Shown in pieces: positions 41,667 to 49,523 of a stretch of DNA of 64,000 bases (within the stretch, counting starts at the first letter, position 1; every line of letters starts with the position of its first letter). Origin of the DNA: Blautia schinkii (lineage in GTDB: Bacteria > Bacillota > Clostridia > Lachnospirales > Lachnospiraceae); contig NZ_JAAWUO010000001.1 of NCBI RefSeq assembly GCF_013304825.1, positions 1 to 64,000 of the forward strand, read 5' to 3'. The translations under genes and the position numbers were made by a program. The notes beneath the pieces are model-generated. The model ran no database searches, was not told the DNA's origin, and was given only the letters and a program-made list of their open reading frames with translations.

Positions 41667-43283
41667 ATGAAATTAACAAGAAATGGAATCAAAGAACGTG
41701 AAGCCTGGACAAAGGCAGGCATCAATCTTCCGGGATACGATGTAGAGGCAGTTACTGAGAAAGCGAAGAAGGAGCCAGGCTGGGTACATTTCGGAATCGG
41801 AAATATTTTCCGTGTATTTATCGGCGGCATCGCAGATGGTCTTCTGGAAGAGGGAGTTCTTGACAGAGGGATCACATGTGTAGAAACCTTTGATTATGAT
41901 GTAGTAGACAAGATTTACGATCCATACGACAATCTTGGTTTAAATGTTATCCTTCACGGTGACGGAACCCGTGAGTACAAAGTTCTTGGGGCACTTGCAG
42001 AAGCAGTGAAAGCACAGTCTTCTGATGCAGTACAGTGGAATCGTCTGAAGGAGATCTTCACAGCTAAATCCCTGCAGCTGGTTTCCTTCACTATCACAGA
42101 AAAGGGTTATGCACTCCGGAAAGCAGACGGAACATGGTTCCCATTTGTGGAAGCGGATATTAAAAACGGTCCGGATAAGGCAACGGGAGCAATGGCAGTC
42201 CTTGTGGCTATGCTGAATGAGAGATATAAAGCAGGGAAATATCCGATCGCCCTGGTATCCATGGACAACTGCTCACAGAACGGTGCCAAGCTTCGTGAGT
42301 CTGTGCTGACTATGACAGAAGAATGGCATAAAGCGGGCTTTGTAGATGATGGCTTCGTAGATTATGTAACGGATGAGAAGGTGGTTGCATTCCCGTGGAC
42401 CATGATCGACAAAATCACACCTCGTCCAAGCGAACAGATCGCAGCAGACCTTGAGAACCTTGGAGTTGAAGATATGCAGCCGGTGATCACAGGAAAGAAA
42501 ACATACATCGCACCATTTGTTAATGCTGAGAAGCCACAGTATCTTGTTATTGAGGACAGCTTCCCCAACGAACGCCCTGCTCTGGAAAAGGGCTTCGGCG
42601 TATACATGGCGGACAGAAATACCGTCAATCTCTCTGAAAGAATGAAAGTAACCGTCTGCCTGAATCCGGTACATTCCGCAACCGGCCCTCTTGGTGTGGT
42701 ACTTGGATATGATCTCTTTGCACATATGCTGAACACCAACGAAGATATGATGAAAATGGCCCGTATGGTTGCTTATGACGAGGGACTTCCGGTAGTTGCA
42801 GATCCAGGAATCCTTTCCCCACAGGCATTTGTGGATGAGCTTTTCAATGACCGTTTCCCGAATGAGTATCTTGGAGACACCAACCTCCGTCTGGCTGTAG
42901 ATGTGTCCCAGATGGTAGGTATCCGTTTCGGTGAGACTGTAAAAGCATATGTGAAGAAATTTGGAGATGCTTCCAGGCTGACAGCAATCCCGCTTGGAAT
43001 CGCAGGATGGCTGAGATACATGCTGGCTGTAGATGATGAAGGAAATAAATTTGAGCTTGCACCGGACCCGATGAATGAGGAGATCACAGAGCAGCTTGGC
43101 GATATCGTGATCGGAAAACCGGAGACCTTTAAGGATCAGCTGAAGCCGATCCTTTCCAATGAGAGACTGTTCTTCACAGATCTTTATAAAGATGGTGTCG
43201 GAGAGAAGATCGAGGATATGTTCCGTGAGATGATCGCAGGCCCAGGAGCTGTAAAGGCAACTATTCATAAATACGTAAAATAA
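41667..43283 (+). CDS. Mannitol dehydrogenase family oxidoreductase
   Basis: A 538-residue long-chain polyol dehydrogenase behind AGGGAGG. The N-terminal NAD-binding part has WVHFGIGNIFRVFIGG and ETFDYDVVDKIYDPYDNLG; the C-terminal domain has the family's catalytic Lys/Asn region (LSERMKVTVCLNPVHSATGPLG, then IPLGIAGWLRYML). The family covers mannitol 2-dehydrogenase, arabinitol dehydrogenase and fructuronate reductase (UxuB); sequence alone does not separate them. With a fructokinase-like gene in the same operon, mannitol to fructose is a good guess, while the GntP permease would rather suit a sugar acid such as fructuronate. Confidence 0.85.
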   Translation: MKLTRNGIKEREAWTKAGINLPGYDVEAVTEKAKKEPGWVHFGIGNIFRVFIGGIADGLLEEGVLDRGITCVETFDYDVVDKIYDPYDNLGLNVILHGDGTREYKVLGALAEAVKAQSSDAVQWNRLKEIFTAKSLQLVSFTITEKGYALRKADGTWFPFVEADIKNGPDKATGAMAVLVAMLNERYKAGKYPIALVSMDNCSQNGAKLRESVLTMTEEWHKAGFVDDGFVDYVTDEKVVAFPWTMIDKITPRPSEQIAADLENLGVEDMQPVITGKKTYIAPFVNAEKPQYLVIEDSFPNERPALEKGFGVYMADRNTVNLSERMKVTVCLNPVHSATGPLGVVLGYDLFAHMLNTNEDMMKMARMVAYDEGLPVVADPGILSPQAFVDELFNDRFPNEYLGDTNLRLAVDVSQMVGIRFGETVKAYVKKFGDASRLTAIPLGIAGWLRYMLAVDDEGNKFELAPDPMNEEITEQLGDIVIGKPETFKDQLKPILSNERLFFTDLYKDGVGEKIEDMFREMIAGPGAVKATIHKYVK

Positions 43284-43346
43284 AACCAGGGTTACGAAAA
43301 TAGTCTATGTAAGTATTGAATAAAGAGAAATGAGGTAAATGGAAAG

Positions 43347-44705
43347 ATGACAGAACCGGTATTTGCGGCAGATCCGTTAAGACTGTTGATCGCGGCAGCA
43401 GCAGGGATTTTATTATTATTGTTACTTATCATAAAATTTAAGATCCACCCGGTTTTATCCCTGCTGATCGCTGCACTGGTTATCGGGCTTGGTGCCGGAA
43501 TGCCGGTTCCAACGCTGGTAAGCACTGTGGAAAACGGCGCAGGAGAAACCTTACAGGGAATCATACTCCTGATCGGACTGGGCTCTCTGTTCGGTGGGAT
43601 ATTGGAAGTGTCCGGCGGCGCACAGTGCGTTGCCCAGACACTGGTAAGCAAATTTGGTGAAAAAAAGGCAGGAATCGCTCTTGGAATCACAGGGCTTGTG
43701 GTTGGAACCACCGTGTTTTTTGAGGCTGGCGTTGTGATCCTGATTCCTCTGGCATTCGGACTTGCGAAGAAAACAAAGAAATCTACTTTATATTATGTGA
43801 TCCCGCTTCTTGCGGGCCTTGCCACCGGTTTTGCATTCATTCCGCCATCAGCAGGATCTGTTTTGGTGGCAAATATGCTGAATGTGGATCTCGGAGTGAT
43901 GATCGCGGTGGGTGTGCCTGTGGGTATTTTATCCCTGATCTTTGCAGGAATCTTATGGTCCAAATTTATCGGCAAAAAGATCAATACAGGGCTGCCCTCC
44001 AATATCCAGGAGGTACGTGAGGAGGAAGAAGCCAATCTGCCGAAATTTTCTACAGTATTATGTATCATTCTTGTTCCGCTGGTACTGATCCTGTGCAATA
44101 CAGTTTCTGAATACATTCCGGGAATCGACGCGGCACGTCCTGTTCTGGAATTTCTGGGAACACCATTTGTGGCACTGATCATAGCAGTATTGCTTGCCAT
44201 GTATTTTCTTGGAAAGAAGCAGGGCTATAATGGAGAGCAGCTTAAGAAAATCCTGGATCGTTCTCTGAAGCCTACAGGACAGATTCTTCTGGTTATCACA
44301 GGTGGAGGTATCATCCGCTGGGTGCTGCAGGACTGCGGTATGGGAAACATTATAGGACCTGCCCTGGAAAAAAGCGGACTTCCGCTTGTACTGGTCGCAT
44401 TTCTTATTGCAGCTCTGATCCGTGCATCTGTTGGTGCGGCAGTTGTGGCTATGACAATGGCAGCAGGAATTATGGCCGCTATGCCCGGAGTTGCAGACCT
44501 GTCACCGGTTTATCTGGCAGCAATGGTCTGTGCTATCAACGGTGGTGCAACCGCATTCAGCCATGTAAATGATTCCGGATTCTGGCTGGTAAGCTCTCTT
44601 CTGGAGATTGATGAAAAAACAACCTTAAAATCCTGGACAATGATGGAAACTATCGTAGGAGTAACAGGCCTGGTTTGTGCTGTTGTGATCAGCCTGTTTG
44701 CATAG
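43347..44705 (+). CDS. GntP family permease
   Basis: A 452-residue membrane protein with about twelve spans, starting 63 bases after the dehydrogenase gene. GntP signatures are visible: KIHPVLSLLIAALVIGLGAGMP, LGSLFGGILEVSGGAQ, AFIPPSAGSVLVANML and ITGGGIIRWVLQDCGMG, with an Asn-Gly-Gly (AINGGATAFSHVNDSGFW) near the end. GntP proteins carry gluconate, fructuronate and related acids with protons. It is the uptake step of this operon, which suggests the substrate is a sugar acid or close to it. Confidence 0.88.
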   Translation: MTEPVFAADPLRLLIAAAAGILLLLLLIIKFKIHPVLSLLIAALVIGLGAGMPVPTLVSTVENGAGETLQGIILLIGLGSLFGGILEVSGGAQCVAQTLVSKFGEKKAGIALGITGLVVGTTVFFEAGVVILIPLAFGLAKKTKKSTLYYVIPLLAGLATGFAFIPPSAGSVLVANMLNVDLGVMIAVGVPVGILSLIFAGILWSKFIGKKINTGLPSNIQEVREEEEANLPKFSTVLCIILVPLVLILCNTVSEYIPGIDAARPVLEFLGTPFVALIIAVLLAMYFLGKKQGYNGEQLKKILDRSLKPTGQILLVITGGGIIRWVLQDCGMGNIIGPALEKSGLPLVLVAFLIAALIRASVGAAVVAMTMAAGIMAAMPGVADLSPVYLAAMVCAINGGATAFSHVNDSGFWLVSSLLEIDEKTTLKSWTMMETIVGVTGLVCAVVISLFA

Positions 44706-44719
44706 GAGAGTGGACAAAA

Positions 44720-45952
44720 ATGATAGTAAAAGTAATTTTAGGCACAATGCAGAATGCAAGAAAGTTGGTAAGTATTGCAGAATCCATCCCATGTGATGTA
44801 GAATTATGTTATGGCCGTTATGTTGTAAATGCAAAGTCTATGCTTGGGGTCTTAAGTATGCCTGAGTTTGACGGGGGAGAGCTTCATGTACATACAGATA
44901 ATGAGAAAGAATGTGAGAAGATCCTTTTTCAGCTGCTTGATCAGAACCTTCTTGTGGACACAGGAGATGCTGTGAAAAGATCCATCTATGATATCACAAC
45001 CTTTGGTGAGATCCTGATCGATTTTACTTCTCGGGATATTAATGAGGACGGACAGATGCTGTATGCCAGAAATCCGGGCGGTGCACCAGCCAATGTTGCA
45101 GTTGCAGCCAGCAGACTGGGAGCTCATACGGCATTTATCGGTAAAGCAGGAAAAGACATGCACGGAAAGTTCCTGAAATCTGTTCTTGAGAAAGAAAGCG
45201 TGGATACCAAGGGTATGCTTCTGGACGAAAATTATTTTACTACACTGGCTTTTGTGGAAGTCAGCGAGACCGGAGAGAGGACTTTCTCTTTTGCAAGAAA
45301 ACCGGGAGCGGATACGAAGATCCAGAAGGAAGAAGTGGACGTGGATGTGCTGGATCATACCCATATTTTTCATGTTGGATCACTGTCCCTGACTGATCAG
45401 CCTGCAAGAGATACCACGTTTTATGCGGTAAAAAGAGCGAAAAACAAGGGCAGCGTGATTTCTTACGATCCCAATTACCGTGCATCTCTGTGGCCGGATG
45501 AAAAAATTGCCAAAAAACATATGAGAAGTCTGGTACCCTATGTGGATCTCATGAAGATTTCAGATGAGGAAACCGAGCTTCTGACAGATCATAAGGATGT
45601 CCGGGAAGCAGCGAAGATACTGTATGAGCAGGGCGTGAAGGTTGTGGCAGTTACTCTTGGCGGTGAAGGAGCTTATATTTACAGCAAAGATGGAGGCTGT
45701 ATGGTGCCGGGATTTTCAGTGAAACAGATTGCGGATACAAACGGAGCCGGTGATTCCTTCTGGGGAGGATTCCTGTATAAGGTCAGCACATCAGAGAAAC
45801 AGCCGGACGAGCTGACACAGGAGGAACTGAAGGGATTTGCCCGTTTCGGTAATGCAGTGGCCAGTCTATGCGTGGAGAAAAAAGGTGCGATCCCGGCAAT
45901 GCCGGAACTTGCACAGGTGGAACGCAGAATTGCAGAGGAATCGTATTCATAA
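44720..45952 (+). CDS. PfkB-family sugar kinase with an N-terminal HPr-like domain
   Basis: A 410-residue protein from ATG 44720 (site AGGAG). Residues 1-80 look like phosphocarrier HPr: VNAKSMLGVLSM places Ser40 where HPr has its regulatory Ser46, but the HPr active-site His is replaced by Asn12 in TMQNARKL. From about 90 on it is a PfkB kinase: DITTFGEILIDFT, NPGGAPANVAVAASRLG, ISYDPNYRASLW and the catalytic DTNGAGDSFWGGFL. The kinase part resembles fructokinase or 2-keto-3-deoxygluconate kinase. The HPr-like part may sense HPr kinase or CcpA state, which is an inference. It follows gntP by 14 bases. Confidence 0.85.
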   Translation: MIVKVILGTMQNARKLVSIAESIPCDVELCYGRYVVNAKSMLGVLSMPEFDGGELHVHTDNEKECEKILFQLLDQNLLVDTGDAVKRSIYDITTFGEILIDFTSRDINEDGQMLYARNPGGAPANVAVAASRLGAHTAFIGKAGKDMHGKFLKSVLEKESVDTKGMLLDENYFTTLAFVEVSETGERTFSFARKPGADTKIQKEEVDVDVLDHTHIFHVGSLSLTDQPARDTTFYAVKRAKNKGSVISYDPNYRASLWPDEKIAKKHMRSLVPYVDLMKISDEETELLTDHKDVREAAKILYEQGVKVVAVTLGGEGAYIYSKDGGCMVPGFSVKQIADTNGAGDSFWGGFLYKVSTSEKQPDELTQEELKGFARFGNAVASLCVEKKGAIPAMPELAQVERRIAEESYS

Positions 45953-46033
45953 ACCTGTAGCAGAGTTATATCTAAATTGCGAAGCGATTGTGTTTATGAG
46001 CATGTCAGATTTATGAAAGGATGGGGTTTTGAA

Positions 46034-46426
46034 ATGAATTTAAAAGATCAGATGAACGGAATTCAGCACGTAGGTGTGCCGACCAATGACATTGAGACAA
46101 CCATTAAATTTTATGAAGCACTGGGATTTGAGATCGCTTTTCAGACAGTGAACGAGGCTGCCAATGAGAAGGTTGCTTTCCTGAAGCTTGGAAATCTTGT
46201 GATCGAGACGTACGAGAACAAAGCTGCAAAAATGGAATCCGGCGCCATTGACCATGTTGCCATTGATGTGAAGGATGTGGAGAAAGTCCACGAGCTGGTA
46301 ACAGCAGCCGGACTGAATACTACCAATGATGAAGTCCATTTCCTGCCGTTCTGGGAGAATGGCGTGAAGTTCTTTACCATTGAAGGCCCGAATAAGGAGA
46401 AAGTGGAGTTTAGCCAGTACTTATAA
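46034..46426 (+). CDS. VOC family (glyoxalase/lyase-like) protein
   Basis: A 130-residue protein from ATG 46034 (site AAGGATGGGG). Two beta-alpha-beta modules of the vicinal-oxygen-chelate fold are seen: GIQHVGVPTNDIETTIKFYEALGFEI with metal-binding His, and IDHVAIDVKDVEKVHELV with a second His, and a closing Glu in VEFSQYL. The family uses a divalent metal for isomerase, lyase or dioxygenase reactions. Ending the polyol operon, it could be an epimerase or aldol-type enzyme or a methylglyoxal lyase. A terminator follows at 46496. Confidence 0.8.
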   Translation: MNLKDQMNGIQHVGVPTNDIETTIKFYEALGFEIAFQTVNEAANEKVAFLKLGNLVIETYENKAAKMESGAIDHVAIDVKDVEKVHELVTAAGLNTTNDEVHFLPFWENGVKFFTIEGPNKEKVEFSQYL

Positions 46427-46495
46427 GAAGTAAATAAAGTTGTGCTCATGGGTGTGAAACAGAGTATAATGCAGATGTTCATTTTGTGTTGCATA

Positions 46496-46552
46496 CAGCC
46501 TGTCAGATATCAGATGAATTAAAGATCATCGTATGTCTGACGGGCTGTTTTA
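46496..46552 (+). terminator. Terminator of the polyol operon
   Basis: CAGCCTGTCAGATA pairs with TATGTCTGACGGGCTG (one bulge, one G-T) and is followed by TTTTATG. It starts 70 bases after the VOC gene stop. Confidence 0.65.
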
Positions 46553-46597
46553 TGTATCAGAAAGAATTTACGCACGGCAAAGATATCTGACGCAGGA

Positions 46598-46649
46598 TTT
46601 CACATTCTGATGGGCTGGATTAAGATGCATTATTTTAGAGGATTGCTAT
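46598..46649. repeat. Diverged 51-bp repeat, copy B (copy A at 2259-2309)
   Basis: TTAAGATGCATTATTT, two bases, GAGGATTGCTAT matches the copy at 2281-2309 with one gap and two mismatches. It is in the gene-free stretch 46553-46809 before the LRR gene. Nothing else was seen in this gap. Confidence 0.4.
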
Positions 46650-46809
46650 AGGGACATGGGAAAATTTCTTGCATGAAATGGATAATGAGACTACAATGAA
46701 ATGCAGATGTGCTATAGAAGATCAGGATCAGCAGTAGATGAGATGATTTCTGAAGAATAAAAACGGGAAATGGATTTCGGGTATCTGTTTCTTGGTATGA
46801 TGGAGAATT

Positions 46810-47820
46810 ATGAAAATACATTACAGAGTCAAAAATAATACAATAGAAATTATCCGTTGTTACGGAACAGACAGCCGGGTGGTGCTGCCGGAAGAGATCA
46901 ATGGTCTTCCGGTAGTCAGTGCGGCGCCGTATGCATTTTCCGCACACAAGGATGGAGAAGAAGATGCAGAAACCTGGGAGAGCGAAGATGTAGTTTCGTT
47001 CGGAGAAGAGAGACTTCTTGCCGGAGAAGAAGTGCAGGAAATCGTTTTTCCAGATACGCTGAAGGAAATCGGAAGATATATTTTTTATGGATGCAAAAAA
47101 CTGGAACGGCTGGAATTTTCGGATACGCTGATGCAGGTGGGAACCGGGGCGTTTACGGGCTGCAGCGGGCTGAAGGAGCTTGTGATCCATCAGAAAAAAG
47201 GGTTCAAGTCCTGTGCAAAGGAGATCCTCGGTGAGCTGTGGCAGAAGATCGATGTGGATTTTCTGTATGAAAATGGCGAGACAGGTGAAAAACGTGCGCA
47301 TATGGTTTTTCCGGAGCATTACGATGAGGCGGTGGAGAACACGCCTGCGAGAATTTTGTTTACGGAGTATCATGGCTCAGGGACCAATTACCGGCAATGC
47401 TTCTATAATAAAGAACTGGATTTCGCGGAGTATGACAGCCTGTTTGATATGGCAGTGGTGATGGATAAGCTGGAGGTCCTGGTGGATATGAGCTTCGGGC
47501 GGCTTCGTTATCCGTGGCAGCTGAGCGAAAAGGCGAAGAAGCAGTATGAGGATTATATCCGGGGAAATCTTAAGGATATCGGGGGATTTCTGGTGGAAAG
47601 CGGAAGCTTAAATGGTCTGGAGCTGCTTTCTCGGGAAAAACTCTGGAACAGAGAGGGCCTGGAACATAGTATTGATGTGGCGGCCGGGAAGAAGGATATG
47701 GAGATTTCCGCATTTCTGATGAATGAACGCAGCTGGATGCTGAAGGAAGAGCAGAAGGATGCCGGGGAGACAGAAAATGATGGGCGGCCAGCGAGACGGA
47801 GGAAGAAATTTCAGCTGTAA
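46810..47820 (+). CDS. BspA-type leucine-rich-repeat protein with ankyrin-like C-terminus
   Basis: A 336-residue protein with no signal peptide. The first 130 residues contain LRR_5-type repeats: NTIEIIRCYGTDSRVVLPEEING, EEVQEIVFPDTLKEIGRYIFYGCKKLERLEFSDTL (in parts), and VGTGAFTGCSGLKELVI. The C-terminal 150 residues are helical and end in helix pairs (IGGFLVESGSLNGLELLSREKL, HSIDVAAGKKDMEISAFLMN) resembling ankyrin-like units. It has a basic tail (RRRKKFQL). In Lachnospiraceae such proteins often lie beside a DUF2201/VWA gene and a MoxR ATPase, as here. It is probably a cytoplasmic scaffold of unknown role. Confidence 0.75.
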   Translation: MKIHYRVKNNTIEIIRCYGTDSRVVLPEEINGLPVVSAAPYAFSAHKDGEEDAETWESEDVVSFGEERLLAGEEVQEIVFPDTLKEIGRYIFYGCKKLERLEFSDTLMQVGTGAFTGCSGLKELVIHQKKGFKSCAKEILGELWQKIDVDFLYENGETGEKRAHMVFPEHYDEAVENTPARILFTEYHGSGTNYRQCFYNKELDFAEYDSLFDMAVVMDKLEVLVDMSFGRLRYPWQLSEKAKKQYEDYIRGNLKDIGGFLVESGSLNGLELLSREKLWNREGLEHSIDVAAGKKDMEISAFLMNERSWMLKEEQKDAGETENDGRPARRRKKFQL

Positions 47821-48016
47821 GTTGGAAGAGCCTGATGACAAATTGAGGAGATCTTGCGTAGAATGGCATGCGAACATTTGCTTTATGCAGAAAAATTAAG
47901 TTTATAGAGTGTCAGAGAGAATATGAGAAAAATAAGCTACAAGTGAATTATGAGATTATGTGTAAACAATAATGGTAAATTAATGAAAAAAGAACTGCAA
48001 CAGCAGATCAGAGGAG

Positions 48017-49378
48017 GTGGAAATCCTGAAAGGCATAGAAACAACTGAAAAAAATAAAAATAACTTCCTGCCCGGTCAGGGATCCAACTCCCAGGAGGCA
48101 GCCCAGCGTCTCCAGGACATCGGCAGCAGCATTCTTCAGGCAGCAAGAGACGAGCTGTATCTTGGCATGCGTTTTCTGGACGTGGCGCTGAGCAGTTTTA
48201 TTTATCGGATGGATGGCTCGGTCAGTCCATTTGGAACAGACGGGGCTGTGATATACTTCCATCCGGCGCAGCTTGGCGGGCTTTATAAAGAAAACAGGAT
48301 TCTTGTGAACCGAGGATATCTCCACATGGTATTTCACTGCATTTTCCGGCACTTCGGGAAGCCGGGAATAGAGAAGCGTCTGTGGAATTTAAGCTGTGAT
48401 ATAGCAGTGGAGCATATGATCGACGGGATCTATCACCGCTCAGTCCGATATTCCAGAAGTCTTCTCCGGAGGGAAACCTACCGTATTCTGGAAAAGGAAA
48501 AGAAAACGCTGAATGCAGAAAGAATCTACAAGATTCTGAAAGAAAAATTTCTAAAGGAAAAAGAACTGGCACAGCTGGAAAAAGAATTCTACGTGGACGA
48601 CCATAAATACTGGGCAAACCAGCAGCCCGACCGGAAACCCAATCCCCTGATGAGTAAAAAATGGGGAGATATCAGCGATGGGATCGAGACAGATCTTGGG
48701 ACTTTTTCCAGAGAGGCGGGAGAGCAGGACGGAGATTTTCTGGACCAGCTGAAAATAGAGAACCGGGAACAATACGATTATCGGGAATTTCTGCGGAAAT
48801 TTGCAGTATTTCGGGAAGAACTGACTGTAGACCCGGACAGCTTTGATTATAATTTTTATACCTACGGGCTTTCCCTTTACGGGAATATGCCGCTGATCGA
48901 ACCCCTGGAAACCAGAGAAGTGAAAAAAGTTTCGGAATTTGTCATTGTGATCGATACCTCCATGTCCTGTTCAGGAGAACTGGTACAGAGATTTCTGGAG
49001 GAAACCTATGGGATCTTAAGCGACAGCGGGAATTTTTTCCAGAAGGTAAATATACATATTATCCAGTGTGATGAGAAGGTGCATTCGGATGTAAAGATCA
49101 CCGGTGCAGAGGAATTGCAGGAGTATATGAACAGCCTGGAACTTTACGGTGATGGAGGTACAGATTTCCGTCCGGCTTTTGCTTATGTGGAAGAGCTGAT
49201 GGAAAAACGTGAGTTTGAAAATCTTAAGGGCCTGGTGTATTTTACAGACGGATACGGGATTTTTCCGGCAAAGATGCCGCCATACCGGACAGCATTTGTA
49301 TTTATGGAGCAGGAGCCTGAGGATGTGGATATCCCGGCCTGGGCCATGAAGCTGGTGATCACGGAGGAAGAATTGTAA
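48017..49378 (+). CDS. DUF2201/VWA-like protein (MoxR partner)
   Basis: A protein of about 453 residues. The N-terminal half is DUF2201, a putative metallopeptidase-like domain (LGMRFLDVALSSFIYRMD, HMVFHCIFRHFGK, LWNLSCDIAVEHMID with His and Glu residues). The C-terminal 160 residues are VWA-like: FVIVIDTSMSCSGELVQRFL with the MIDAS DxSxS, and GDGGTDFRPAFAYVEELM. These proteins pair with MoxR-type AAA ATPases as chaperone-like modules; the ATPase here lies at 61658. The start is unclear: GTG 48017 overlaps the AGGAGG, and the next in-frame candidate is CTG 48026, well placed. A short upstream frame from ATG 47983 may couple translation. Confidence 0.8.
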   Translation: MEILKGIETTEKNKNNFLPGQGSNSQEAAQRLQDIGSSILQAARDELYLGMRFLDVALSSFIYRMDGSVSPFGTDGAVIYFHPAQLGGLYKENRILVNRGYLHMVFHCIFRHFGKPGIEKRLWNLSCDIAVEHMIDGIYHRSVRYSRSLLRRETYRILEKEKKTLNAERIYKILKEKFLKEKELAQLEKEFYVDDHKYWANQQPDRKPNPLMSKKWGDISDGIETDLGTFSREAGEQDGDFLDQLKIENREQYDYREFLRKFAVFREELTVDPDSFDYNFYTYGLSLYGNMPLIEPLETREVKKVSEFVIVIDTSMSCSGELVQRFLEETYGILSDSGNFFQKVNIHIIQCDEKVHSDVKITGAEELQEYMNSLELYGDGGTDFRPAFAYVEELMEKREFENLKGLVYFTDGYGIFPAKMPPYRTAFVFMEQEPEDVDIPAWAMKLVITEEEL

Positions 49379-49397
49379 ACAATTATGTCCATATCTT

Positions 49398-49438
49398 ATG
49401 TCATGAATCTGATATTTTAATCTTTTATTTTGTATATT
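49398..49438 (+). promoter_or_regulatory. Promoter of the GH94 genes with candidate AraC box
   Basis: ATGTCATGAAT (49398-49408) directly precedes -35 CTGATA (49409-49414); an 18-base spacer leads to -10 TATATT (49433-49438). The same box, -35 and spacer length recur at 55666-55706 ahead of the ABC importer. A regulator bound next to the -35 is the classical place for an AraC activator. Confidence 0.7.
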
Positions 49439-49523
49439 GCTATCTGCATATCAGTTATAGTGTAGAAAATAGGTAACAACAGACAATGTTACGGAAAATA
49501 TACAGAACAGGAGATTGTATGGC

